A stretch of 64,000 nucleotides of DNA, taken from positions 659,463 to 723,462 of the forward strand of contig JXTB01000017.1 in the NCBI GenBank assembly GCA_002914805.1, read 5' to 3'. Source of the stretch: Parasponia andersonii (lineage: Eukaryota > Streptophyta > Magnoliopsida > Rosales > Cannabaceae). The notes beneath the pieces are model-generated. The model made no database searches and was not told the origin of the DNA. It saw only the letters and a program-made list of their open reading frames with translations. Shown in pieces: positions 24,201-44,742 of the stretch (the first letter of the stretch is position 1; each line of letters begins with the position of its first letter). Both the position numbers and the translations under genes were made by a program.

Positions 24201-27200
24201 TCTGTAGTTGCTGGAAATAACTCTGCTTCGAGTGACCACATTCCTGACAAAGCAAATGAGAGCTGTGGAAATGGAGATAATACCGCAGTCCCTGTAGAAG
24301 TGCCTGATACCAATTCTGATGGATTATGTGATGGTGAATCTCAAGTGTTGGGATCGGTTGGTTCCAGATTAAATACTAGATTTGTGTCAGGGTGCAATGA
24401 TTCACAGCCTCTTAATGATGTGGGGACTTTTGAAAGGCGCAGTGAGGATGTTAATGTATCCGACTCCTCTAATTTTATATTAATTTTGAAGAAGGTGCGT
24501 TTTATTTCCATAAGCAGCCTATATTGCTCTTTGACATTTTGTTTAAACTAAATTTGTTTGAAGTCTTAATTTTTTTCAATTATGCAGTTGGCCGATCGGG
24601 GGAGAATAAATATGGAAGATGTAGCATCTGAAATTGGCATGTCACCAGATTCTTTATCAGCCTCACTTGCTGTAATGCCAAAAGATTATGTTACAATTTC
24701 ATGTTGTTTTAACGGATATTTGTTGGTATCTTTGCTGATTTTCTTTTTATTGGGAAGTCAACTTGTAACATCTTGAAGTTCTTTTGGCAGGATGATACCA
24801 TTGTCCCTGATGTGCAGTGCAAAATATTTAAATGGTTAAAAAACAATGTGCACTTGTCTACTATACAGAAAAACTTAAGAGGTAGAATACAATCGACAAG
24901 TTCATTCAAGGTGAAGATTGAAGCTGTTGATAATTCATAATTCTAATGCTCTATCATTTTCAGAATCTGATGTTGCGAATACGGTAGCTGTAAAGTCTGT
25001 TCCGCCAAGGCGTAGAACCAAAGGCAATATAAGGATTTTGAATGATCCAAAAATTTTACGCTCATCTCAGGAGGTTTTTAGTGACAAAAAGTCGGTAGTA
25101 AATGAGGTCAAGGTAGATCTACTTATTGAAGAAGAACCTGAGAAATCGAGTGAAGTATCTGTATCCAAAGCTGTTGAAAAGGTACTAAAAGTGGTTGGGT
25201 GGGTGAGTGTGTGTCTGAGTGGTCTTGGTCTTAAGTTCCTGTAAATGTATCTCGTAAAAACAATAAAAAATGTATTGTTGTTATGAGCCTTTGCTGCTTA
25301 GTGTTTTCTTTGCTGGTTCTACTTAAATTCTATATGGATTTGTATATGGTCCATGAAATTTTGTGGTCTGTTTTTTACGGAAATTAGAAAAGAGTTACAG
25401 AAAAAGGAAACCAAAAAGAATTGTGAATGGCTCTGTGTTGGTGTGATTGTAGAGGTGACAGAGGCTGTATGTGTGATCATGCAAAATGCTTTTGCAGTCT
25501 TATTTTTGCAATGTTTGCATTTGCTTTTTGCGTGCCTGTTTGTAGACCTGATAAAACTTGTATGCTTGACTGAGCGAAACTCTGTTGAAGCCTAAGAAAC
25601 TTTTACGCTTCGTATTTTCTTGTTTAATGGGTTGCCCTCCCTTTTTGCACTGTTTTCATAGCACTTGATGGTAGAAGACGTCCGACATCTAAGAAGAGTG
25701 GTAGGTTCTTTGAACAAATCATGACACTAGCTTTTAATTGTTATATTATTAAATTCATATAAGACTGGCTGGCAATACATGCTGTTTTAAGTGAGTTACG
25801 CTGGAGAGGCACAAGGAAAGTTGATAGGGTGATGGTCATTTGGCCTCAACCTTCATTTAGCTTCTTGTTTTGTTTGACTCATATACATAGTAAACATGAT
25901 TGACTGGGTTACTTTCTTGTGCTTACCTGCCTCCAATAATTTGATAGTTGGAGTGTTGGTTATTTTTTGGACTTGTGTCATACTGTCATCTGTACCGTGT
26001 TTTGTATATATGACTGTTTGAGATGTGCTAGTGGGGGAAATTGACTTGTTGAATGTTGAGAATTGAGGGCGGTGGTCAAAGTTGAGATTTAATGTTTCCT
26101 ATTCCTTTGATTAACTTGGTAGTGTTAAGTTGAAAGCTAGTGGATCAAGAGCAATTAATTTGGTTATTATTGTAATGGTAGTACAAGCGCATCTCACCTA
26201 CTTGCGTTGTATGTGGTTCTCTTCGCGGTTCTCTTTGCGTGCATCTAAGAAATATATTTGTAATTTCATGCATATTCCTTTATTTTTTTTCTGTCTTTTT
26301 TGTTTTTGTTTTTGCTTTCTGCTGTTTAGTCAGCACAGTTTTGTTTTCAAGGGCACTCTCTTTCTCCAGTTCATTTGGTATGTTTTTGTTTTGATATATG
26401 TACATTATATAATTTTTTTTATACGTGCAGAATTTGACTGAGCCTGTAGGTGTTCGACACTCTACACCTTTGCACTTAGTTGAAGGTTTGTTCTTCTGAT
26501 TCATCTTTCTCGTTCTATTTCTTTTGCATTGGTTAGATGTTATTTTGTGCTGATTTTCCTTGCATCTGTTTTAGATAATTTTTTATCTCAAGGAAATTGA
26601 GGCAGGATGTTGATTCTAGTTTGTTTTCTTTAGGTTTATTTTCTCAATGGAAAATATGATAAGGAAATTATAAGAGAGTCTTTTCGTTAGTCATTCAATT
26701 CAGACTTTTGTCAGAACAATTTTTGAAAAAAAAATGGAAATTGTTGTACTTCGGAAGGCTTTTTTTTTTTTTGGAGGGGGTGGACCAGTTGGGTTCTGCA
26801 AATCTAGCTACGGTTTTTTATGTTAACTTGTTGAGGCACATTGTTTGTGCATCAAATGTTCGGAGCATTGTCTATTTCTCTTGAACCTGTGGTAACTTGT
26901 TTTTGTCTAATCCATTTGGATGGTTGTAGTTGCTTCTCCACTGTCAACGTTTTGAAACCTTGAGATGACTTGTGCCCACCTTTTGCATTTATATCCAGTT
27001 GTACTTGGAACATACAATAGATCATTGTGTACGCTCCAGAAAATAGTTCGTTTTTTAAGCTGACTCTTCTGTTTTGGATTTAAATATGCTTTGGCGCCTC
27101 TCTAATATAGTTGCACGTTATTCTCTATCTAGTGCACCTTGTACTGGGCAAAGTGAGAAATACCACAGTAGCGGGCTTTTGAAAATGTCTCGTCCAAGTA

Positions 27201-30200
27201 AAATTATCGATAAAGTGAAATCCAAGTTTATCAGTCCACATTCTAGGAAGGTCAATGCAAGTTGTCACTTGTCTGTGGCTGTGATTTCATGTTGCCCATG
27301 TGTTTGGTCAAATTATTTGTACAACATAGAACAGGAATTCGAAAAATATAATTAACAAGTAACAACTGACTTTGCTACATTTGGCATGTTTCCTAATAAT
27401 TTGTTACCGTAGCCATGAATTTAAGTTTGTGAATTTCACATTAATGTAACCAAGGGAGTTAATCCATGCTGTGAGGTTGTTTATGTGTTTGAATAGTAGG
27501 TGGAAGGAGGTGGCTATTTATGTGGAAATTCACTTTAAGACAAGGATGCAGCGTCCTCGTCGCTGGCTTTTGTGCCGAAGATGTTAGTTGTTTGCCTGAA
27601 TAGGGGTTAGGGATAGTCTACAAGTCAAATCCTCGCTAATTATTAGACTTTAGTTTCTTGAAGTGGTTAGCCGATTACATTCTATGTGATGACATCTTGT
27701 ATTGCCTCTCCAGGCCACAAGTAGTCTCCTCTGATTGATTTCAGTGTCTATGTTGGGCCATTTGGCTTAATATGTTGAGGACACTAGATAATTTCTGTTA
27801 TAATCAAGCTAAATTGTTACAGTGGATGTCTCTGTTGTTCATAATGGTCTTCATGACAGTGTTCTATTGTCTTTTTTTACCTAATTAGTTTATGTTCAGC
27901 AGGCCCAACTGAACTCTTTAACTGTAACTCTCAACAAAATGGTCAAGCAGAGGAGATTTCTATTCCTCAGGCTACTTCAGTGATTGTAGATGAAAATCCA
28001 CCTTGTTCAATTGCAGATTTAGTTGTTCCTGATCTCTTGTAAGTTTTGGACCTTATTAATAACTTTTATATCAAATTTATTCACCGTACGAGAAACTTTT
28101 GGAGCCTTGAGGAACTCCATTTGCGTTGCTTATTTTTTGTTTTCAAGACAACTTCTCTGAATATTTATATGATGTATTACAGAACAACAGAAGCAGAAGC
28201 TGTTCCTAGTTTCTATATTCATCCAGATATACAGAAGAAATTACTACTGATGCAGAGTAGGGTGGATTTAAAGACCACCGCAGCTTTTGAGTTTAATGAT
28301 GGTAGTGCTTCTGCTATTTTTCTACTGCTATTATGGATGGGTCTAACAGGTATTAATCTTTACAGGTTCCAAAGATGGGGAGATTCCTTGTTCTGAGTCA
28401 GCCACTAATGCCAGCGTTTGTTGTATTCACCAAACTAAACATCGGGGGTGCAAAGAGATGACTTGTAAAGCTGACGGATTGAATTTAGAACAGTTGGTTA
28501 TCGCTGGGAAAATGGGAATTCTGGACCTTTCTCCTGAAGACGAAGTGGAAGGGGAACTCATTTATTTTCAGGACAGGTTGCTGAGTAATGCAGTTGCAAG
28601 AGAGCATTTTATTGGTCTCTGCTTTACTCTCTTAGCTTCTAGTTGACATTTCTGTTGTTTGATGATTTCATTGATGCGTAACTACAGAGTTTATATTTAT
28701 TTTTTAAATCGTTTTGCAGATAATTTAAAATGTAGTGTCGCTAAGAGTCTGCCACAGGAGATTGATCTGGCTCGGAGGAACAGATGGGATGCTGTGCTTG
28801 TTAACCAGTATCTTTGTGAGCTTAGGGAGGCAAAGAAGCAGGGCAGAAAGGAAAGAAGGCACAAGGAAGCACAAGCTGTGCTAGCGGCTGCAACTGCTGC
28901 TGCTGCTGCTTCTTCTAGGACCTCTTCATTTAGGAAAGATGCCTTTGAAGAGACTACTCATCAGGAGGTTTCTAACTTTTTTCATATCTGAATTGGTATT
29001 TTCTCGTTTGCTGTTAATTATTTATTGACTGAGTTATCTTTGCAGAATGTGATGAAGTTGAATACCACTTGTGGGAGATCTGGCAGTTGCTCTCAGTTGA
29101 TCCCTCGTGCTAAAGAGACACTTCAAAGGGTGGCTGTCCCTAGGGTTTCACTAGAGAAGCAAAGTGAGTTTGCAGAAGTTGTAGATTTCTCTAAAGAACA
29201 CCCTAGATCATGTGACATCTGCAGACGTTCTGAGACATTGTTGAATCCAATCTTAGTTTGTTGTAGTTGCAAGGTACATTTGCCCCAATTAGTGTTTGTT
29301 TGTAAATTCAATAAATGATTCTAGTTTAAACTTTAGGCCTTTTAACAGGTTGCAGTCCACCTGGGTTGCTATCGTAGTGTTAAAGAATCTACAGGTCCAT
29401 GGCACTGTGAGTTATGTGAAGAATTATCGTCATCTAGAAGTTCTGGTGCTCCAGCTGTTAACTTCTGGGAGAAACCTTATTTTGTTGCTGAATGTGGGTT
29501 TTGTGGTGGCACAACTGGTGCTTTTAGGAAATCTTCTGATGGTCAATGGGTCCATGCCTTCTGTGCTGAGGTTAAATTTGTAATTTCCTTTTTGCATCTA
29601 ACAAATATGGCATCTTTCGTTTGAAGTTTTTTAGAATGAAATTGATTTTTATATTTCTCTCTTTCTAGTGGGTCTTTGAATCGAGATTCAAAAGAGGACA
29701 AATAAATCCTGTTGAAGGAATGGTATGTGTACATCTGGATACCAACAATTGGATATTATTTTAATGGCTTATAGTTTTCATTTGTTGCTATAGATGAAGT
29801 AGTTTATCTCCTTTTTTTTTCCCCCAATAAAACAACGAAGAAAAATAGATAAAATAGTTGAATGTGGAACTTGTACTTATTTTTAGCTAGGGTGAGTGAG
29901 CTTCTTTTAACAACATTATGCTCTTTTTTTAAATGCCAGGAGACTGTGGCAAAGGGGGTTGACTTGTGCCAGATCTGTCATCGCAAATATGGTGTCTGCA
30001 TTAAGGTAAGAATTGTTTTCGTTGGTGTGTATCTCTTAAACTTGAAGTGTTTTATTTTAAGGTAGCTAACTATCTAGTAACTCACTTTTGTTCTGCAGTG
30101 CAATTATGGCCATTGTCAGTCAACATTTCATCCGTCCTGTGCCAGAAGTGCTGGTTTTTACATGAATGTAGTAAAGACTTCCGGTGGCAAGCAGCAGCAC

Positions 30201-30785
30201 AAGGCTTATTGTGAAAAGCATAGCTTGGAGCAAAGGGCAAAGGTCATAATTCTTTTATACATATTGTGCTGTCACTTGTGGTCAATGATTTCTTAGATTC
30301 CTCTTAAAATAATATGATTGATGGAATATAATTTGTTTTGCCCGATTTCTGTCTTTGTAATATATACAGGCTGAAACGCAAAAACATGGAATCGAGGAGT
30401 TAAAGAGCTTTAAGCAAATTAGAGTAAGATTTTCTTTAGGATTTGTCTTTTTATCTTTCTGCGTGCTATTAGCATCTTCACATGTATTTCTTTTGCCTGC
30501 GTGGAGTGAATAGTTTGGATTGTGACGGGGTTTTAAATCATCAATGGCATTGGCAACCACGTCTGCTGAAAAAAAGAAAATATTTGAATTGATTTAACTT
30601 TTATGTGACTACATGTAGCAGTTAATGCTGATGTTTTCTAGCTGGATGCTTGTGTAACTTACAGTTGAACTTGAACTTGAATTTTCTAGGAAGGAATAGT
30701 ACTTTCAAATTGTTTTTGGGAAGAGAGGAAAAAGGGTTGGGGGTGAATATTGAAAGCTGCGGTCTTTCACTTTATTTTAAAAACA

Positions 30786-30831
<46 letters not shown>

Positions 30832-32410
30832 AAAAATTCTGTAAAATTTCAGTCTATGGTTTTCTTCTTGTCAAAGTATGCTTCAGTTTTATTTCTGCGT
30901 GGAATCATCTTTCCCCCTATGTTCCAGTCCTCAGCGAACATCTCTTCTTTTCTTGAATTGCGTATTTTATCATGTGACTGATTTTGTGTGTATGTACACA
31001 CTTATGCACGGGATGGTAGTGCTAATGTCGAACTAACTGGGTGTAACTTTTCTCATTCACCTTTTTTTCTTTATCAACCGATTACATTTGTAACTTTTAG
31101 TATGTTCAATTCGTTGTGTTTTTTTGGCTAATTGAATTGCCTAATTAAGTGCTTGCATCAATGCTTTTTACAGGTTGAACTAGAGAGGTTACGACTTCTT
31201 TGTGAAAGGATCATCAAACGTGAAAAATTGAAGGTATTGTTGGATTTGTACAAATGAATGACCTGGAGTAATTGTGTGCATGTTTTTTTTTAAAAATTTT
31301 TTTTATGGGAATTGTGTGCGTGGATTTGATAGATACTATGTATATCATTCCTATAATCTTTCCCCGCTGTTAATGGCACCCATATCACTGAATATGGGTT
31401 AGCAGCTACTGTGTTTCTCTTGGCTGTTGGATCAGTAACTGCTCTTCGGTATGAGTACGGAGTTAGGACAAGACATGTTCAATCAAAACACGTATTGGTT
31501 AGACAGGTCCTGTGCATGTCTTTGCACACTAACTTGAAGAAAGAGATGGAGAGAGGAGAGATTTTCTTGGTGAGAAACGTATGGTTTTATGTCAGAGCAC
31601 TCTCATTTGCATGAGAGGGTACCATTAAAATGAATTAGGAATGATTTNTAAATGGATTTATATGTTATAATGCATGTGGAGAGTCGGTGAATGCTGTATC
31701 ATTGATGTACTTTTTCCTTCTGTGATGTGTGCAGCGAGAATTGGTTCTTTGTTCACATGAGATACTTGCTGTGAAACGAGATCATGTTGCTCGTTCTATA
31801 CTTGCTCATGGTCCCTCCTGTCTTCCTGATGTTAGTTCAGAATCTGTCACAACATCCCTAAAGGGCCACACAGATGGTTATAAATCTTTTAGTGAAGCAA
31901 TTCAACGGTCAGATGACATAACTGTGGATAGCACAGTTTCTGTCAGGCAACGAAGTAGAGTTTTTGGCACCATGGATGACCAAAGGGCTGAAGATGACTG
32001 CACGACATCCCATAACAATTTTACCCGGAAGCATACGGAGAGGCCACAATTTTCAGGGAAACAGATTCCTCATAGACCTGGCGCTACTCCCAATGTCACG
32101 GATGATGGAGGATGGAGGTCAAAATCAAGAAAGGTAGTATGATTTAGCATCATATTTTATGTAATCTTTTGTTTATTTTTGTTATCGTTTATACTTTTAT
32201 TTTACTTTGGAGGCTAGATTTGCTTATTCAAGTCCGAAATTACAGCCAGAGACATTTGAGAAAGAACTTGTAATGACTTCGGATCAAGCATCTGTGAAAA
32301 ATATGCGTTTACCTAAAGGTTATGCATATGTTCCTGCTGATTGCCTTTCAAATGAGAAACATATCAACCAGGACTCATGTTCTGGCGAACCACTGGAACC
32401 TGGTGGTTAG
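21293..32410 (+). CDS. PHD-finger protein with two PZP (PHD-knuckle-ePHD) modules, BRPF-like
   Basis: Twenty coding exons join in frame into 1461 codons plus stop: 21293-22631, 23950-24035, 24126-24494, 24588-24671, 24791-24881, 24964-25181, 26431-26485, 27903-28038, 28183-28301, 28366-28614, 28720-28967, 29046-29273, 29349-29570, 29669-29722, 29940-30005, 30099-30242, 30370-30423, 31174-31233, 31735-32133, 32246-32410. The start MTGGRCHRRKKMMGRG is the usual one in plant homologues; an in-frame ATG eight codons upstream is possible. PZP module 1 spans about residues 310-486 (CHFC...HQKC, then CVLCPRQGG to SCRTSFHPLCAREA and FCSKHS). Module 2 spans about 1054-1230 (CDICRRSE, VAVHLGCYRS, CGFCGGTTGAFRKSSDGQW, CNYGHCQSTFHPSCARSAG). 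A Lys/Arg-rich helix with an alanine run (KKQGRKERRHKEAQAVLAAA) lies near 950-985. Basic tracts suggest a nuclear protein. Such modules read histone H3 tails and bind DNA in the BRPF/JADE families; that function is inferred here. There is no bromodomain or PWWP. Least certain junctions: exons 5-6 and 6-7. Confidence 0.88.
30789..30827. repeat. (TC)n microsatellite in intron 17 of the PZP-protein gene
   Basis: About 19 TC units in the 750-bp intron between coding exons 17 and 18. It probably has no role beyond being a polymorphic marker. Confidence 0.9.
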
Positions 32411-33000
32411 CATGGGGCATATCTGGTTGGTGCTGGATTCCTACTCGAGGACGAGAAAATCATACCGGATGTGTATTTCCTGCACATTTTTTTCTCCGGC
32501 AAATTGGTCTCTCCTGGAACTGCGATGCTTGTTTGATCACGAAAGGGACCGGAGCACCGGGATAGGGTTCTCGCCAGTGCATCATCCCCTGGAAAGAGAT
32601 CACATTCTTGTTTTGGCTGGGAAGCTTTTTGCAGCATTGTTGTATATTCTTGATGAGAGTAATTGTACAGTGGGTGGAGGGGCTTTTTCCATTTACATTT
32701 GTTAGAAAGGCAATGTGATTCTGTATGTTTTTAACTTGTCCTTTTTAGAAGGATCAAAAGAGAAGCTCTGGTTGTAACTGTATACAAAAAACTAAAGGGA
32801 TCACCTACTGTGCCTGCTCTGTAAAGTTAGTGTATATATTCTTACAAACAGTCATTAAGAAATTCCGCTCTCCGTTGGATTGGAGCGTCGAGATTGATTT
32901 TCTAACCATATTGGTCTCTTGAACTATTCATTTCGGTTGGCTGCATTTTTAATGAGTCGAAGGAGTCGGAAGAACTTGAATAATAACGTTTAGGAACTGG
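32411..33000 (+). other. Probable 3' UTR of the PZP-protein gene and downstream flank
   Basis: The sequence keeps a gene-like base composition for about 400 bp after the stop codon, with no other coding pattern. The transcript probably ends around 32700-32860, but no polyadenylation signal stands out enough to fix it. Confidence 0.5.
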
Positions 33001-36000
33001 ATTGTCTAGGAATATGAATCTTGGTTACCCGAGTATCCTAGTTAACTGAATGATGGCTACGTATGAAAATTCGTCGAAACGGTTAATTTTGTTTTACGGA
33101 AGGGTAAAACTACGAAATTTTAGTTCACTGATCAAGAACTGGGGGTTGATTCTTGACTTCTTGAATTACGTTCTTCGTAAACTTAACTTGGGACTTTGAT
33201 TACAGCAAAGACAATTGGAAGTTCGAAATATTCGGTTGTTCAGGAAAAAGGGAAAGAAAAAACCCATTAAACATAAGCAATGTTATGACATGTTATGACA
33301 AGATTAGCTCATTTTTGGTCTTTCTTTCTCTAATCGTGCTGTTCTTCCTTTATATATATATATATATAGATATATATATATATATAGAGAGAGAGAGTAT
33401 TTTTGTTATTTTTTTTGGAGCAAAAAATATATATTTTTGTTATTGCTTAAATATTTTCTCAGTTGAAAATTCTGGTATGTTGACACCTCATGATTTTCGT
33501 CGATGTCAGTAGATATGCAGTTGGATAAGTAGAGCACAATTGTAAGCACAATTGTAAGCTCAATTTCTCGTTCGGTCGATTTTCATCAGTAAGCACAAAG
33601 TTATCTAGATCATGGAACCTTAATACCTAACTAGTATATTATTCCATATGATGAAAAAATAAATAATAATCATCGCCATATATATAAGAGAATATAAAAT
33701 ATAAGGAGGGAGAAAGTGGAAAGAAACTGGAATATAGAACAGAAAATAAAAAAGAAAAAAAGGCTGGATCAAAGGATTCAGTAAATAGAGAAGGGAAAAA
33801 GAGATCTCAAATTTAGATTAGACACAAACACAGGTAGAGAAAAATTTATCCATAATAAATACAAAACAAACAGTGTGTATTAATTAAGAATATAACAAAA
33901 TGTAACTAAAATTCAGAGATAGCAGAATGTAATAAAGTATTTCCACAATACACAATATTAAATACAACACTAAAGAAAGAAATGCATCAAGAATATGCAT
34001 TAATTACAATTGAACAAAACACATATATAGGTGGGAAAAAACTTGGAAAAAAAAAAACTAAAAACAGAAGACAGAACATAACAAATATTAATTATACCTG
34101 ATATACTTCTGAAAAAAGCCATTCAAAACAACCTTACTCAAAGCACATGTTGGACAAAGAACAGAGGAAAGAGTAAGAGGACATTAAATACAGTCAAGAA
34201 GGATACATTAATCGTTAGAATTTTGGCTTATTAGCTTTTACAATTATTTTGTACTTTGTCCTAAATCGTCTGTGTATGAATATTTGAGGTCTTCAATTAG
34301 GTATAAATAAAACCTGTAATTGATTTTTAATCATTTTAAAATTTAGTTTCCCTATTGGTGAGGACTTTTATTCCTAAGGATCTCTATAGTTTTGTTTGTT
34401 TTTACTCTTTTTCTTCTGGAATTTTAGTTTTTGTATTATAATCTAAATTTTGTATTTCCTCACAGCGTTCGTAATACATTTTAAAGGAGAAAAAAGTTCT
34501 CTGTTTTTAGCACTTTGTTTTCAATTTTTCTTAGCAGCATTAATTAGATTTTAATAGAAATAAATCTGAAGTCATTAATATAAATAGACAAATCACCAAA
34601 AAGAAGCACAGAGATAATCATTAGCTCTAAAAATCTAGAAGATATAATAGATATGAAACGAAATAATTTTTTTTGAAAGGAAATAATTTTTTTAAAAAAA
34701 AGTCCAAGAATCTTCCATAAGTTATTAAAATACTCTAAAAATAGAACAACACAAAAAGAAAAAATCCAAAAATTAATATAAACAAACGTTCATATATATA
34801 TATATATATATATATAAATATATGATTTTGCCAAAGTGTATAACAGAGAATAAAGAAGCTAAAATATGACAGTATATGAAAAAAATTTGAATAATTAACA
34901 GAATAATACCAATAAAATAATAACAAAGCCTAATTACAATAATTAAAAAACAAAGTTCAATCTTTAACCAAGCCACAAAGTCCAACGATAAAAAATCCCA
35001 TCAATCCACAAACTAAAGCCCAAAAGCAAAAATTTCAAGAGCAAAAATAATGGATTAAGCCCAAAGAACAATTAAAAACAGCAAAAAAGAACGAAAACAA
35101 AGCAGCAATAATTTCATATAAACAAACGAAAAGCTCAATTAAAGAACAATCCAATATATAGACATGATAACACCAAAAAAAATCACAAAAAACAAAGTTT
35201 TTGGGGAAGAAAATACCGAAAAAAGTGAGAACACCACAGCAGGACTTAGATCCACACAATCACGGACAAAAAATCCAAGAATAAAGAGTATAAAAAAAAA
35301 GATTGAAATCGAGATCAGAAAAACGATCCCTCAAAGGAAAAGGAGAAAAAATAAAAATTTAAAATAAAAGATAAATAAGAAGGAGCCATAACCAAAGAGA
35401 GGAAGCAACCGAAAGAAAGAGAAATAACAAAAGATAAAGGATGAACGAAAGAGAGAAAAAGAAATAAAAGAGATGGAAGCATAGAGACAACGTTGGTGTA
35501 AGTTTTTGGTGTAAATATTTAGTGTCCTTGACATTACTCATTTAGTAGTGACACTATTTTTTAGCATAATCTATTTGAGATGGTCTATGTACCACTACTT
35601 TTCTCCGAAAACTCGATGTTTCCAATTCCTAAACAATCATCCTCTACTATGAGAGATAAGCTCTGTGAATATTATTCACAAAGTGGTAATTTCTAAAGTT
35701 AAAAAAGACAAATGGGAATGAAAGAAAATAGCTGCTACGTATAGTTAAAGATTTTCAAAAGTGGTAATAAGTTTAGTGGCATGAAATAGATGGAAAAGTT
35801 TATAAATACCATCTTTTAAAATCATATTTATATTTCTTTTTATTTTTATTCACAAATACCTAGTTTTATGCTTTTTTTGGCTTTTTTTTTTGAGAAATGT
35901 AGACTAATACTATTTTATTCGTGAAATGTATACCACAATATATATTTCATGTATTAAATATATACCCTGATATACATTTTATGAATAATAATTATACTAA

Positions 36001-36267
36001 AAATTGGCACACATTTTAAAATATATATCGTTTATATTTTACACATGAAATGTGTACCTCATGGATAAAATTTACACTGTAAACGTAGATCACTTATATT
36101 TTGTATATAAAATAAAAACCATAAAAATGAGTATTTTTGAAAAAAATAAAAAATAGATATTTATGAAATAAATTTTAAAAAACAAGTACTTGGCATAAAT
36201 TTCTTGAAATAGGTAGAGAACCAGCCCTGGGCTCGGCCCGTACATTTCTACCCTTTATCCTTTCGCT
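33001..36267. other. Gene-free intergenic DNA between the two chromatin genes
   Basis: AT-rich sequence with TA/GA microsatellites at 33350-33400 and 34793-34816 and many A-rich runs. A weak inverted arrangement at about 35770-36205 (TTTATAAATACC near the left, TTTATGAAATAAA near the right) may be an old foldback element, but I could not fix ends. No gene was recognised. Confidence 0.45.
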
Positions 36268-36819
36268 AATAGAAAAAGTGGTTAATAGCACAAATGACTC
36301 CCGAAGTATCTAACTTGTGGTAATTTGATCCTCATAATTTAAATTGAAGTAATTAAGTTATTAAACTTTTCGATTTGTAGTAATTTAATTTTTAAATTGT
36401 CTAAATTACAATTTGATGTTAAATTTTTAACCAAGAATACACGTGAGAAACACTAGTGATATCTAAAAATATATTTAAAAACTAATTTGGGAATTTCAAG
36501 TATCATGATTTTTTTTCCTAAATTTACAATTCCAATAACCTTGACAAAAGAGAGGAATACATCTTTCATTCTCTTTACTTCCTTTTATTTAGTTTATTTT
36601 GTTTAAATATGCTTTCATATGTTATATGCTATAACGTGATCCTTATGTATATTTTTTGTCAGAAATTTACTAAATGATTATAATATAGACAATTCAAGGA
36701 TCAAATTGCTATAAAACAGACAATATAGAGACTAAATTGTTATATTTGAGACGTTGAGGATCAAATTGACACAAATTAGATAATTCAGGGACCTTTGTGC
36801 CATAAACCCAATAGAAAAA
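36268..36819. mobile_element. MULE-like MITE with 10-bp target-site duplication, just upstream of the MYST gene
   Basis: A 532-bp element (36278-36809) with long inverted ends. The left starts GTGGTTAATAGCACAAATGA; the reverse complement of the right end starts GGGTTTATGGCACAAAGGTC. Similarity continues for about 100-150 bp (TATCTAA.TTGTG..AATTTGATCCTC on both). It is flanked by a perfect 10-bp direct repeat AATAGAAAAA at 36268-36277 and 36810-36819. Long inverted ends with a 9-11 bp duplication are the hallmark of Mutator-like elements. It has no transposase. It ends about 60 bp before the acetyltransferase start codon, so it must form part of that promoter or leader. Confidence 0.8.
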
Positions 36820-36868
36820 CTCGGTATTATTCCCGAAAACATTTCGTAACATCTGCACCGCTGAGAGA
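36820..36868 (+). promoter_or_regulatory. Immediate leader of the MYST acetyltransferase gene
   Basis: Only 49 bp separate the MITE target duplication from the start codon, whose context is GAGAGAATGG. The transcription start therefore lies either in this short segment or inside the MITE. Confidence 0.5.

Positions 36869-44742
<7,874 letters not shown>

Noticed and set aside
31411-31614. A 67-codon ORF between coding exons 18 and 19 of the PZP-protein gene
   Set aside because: It lies within an intron whose flanking exons join in frame into known family sequence without it.
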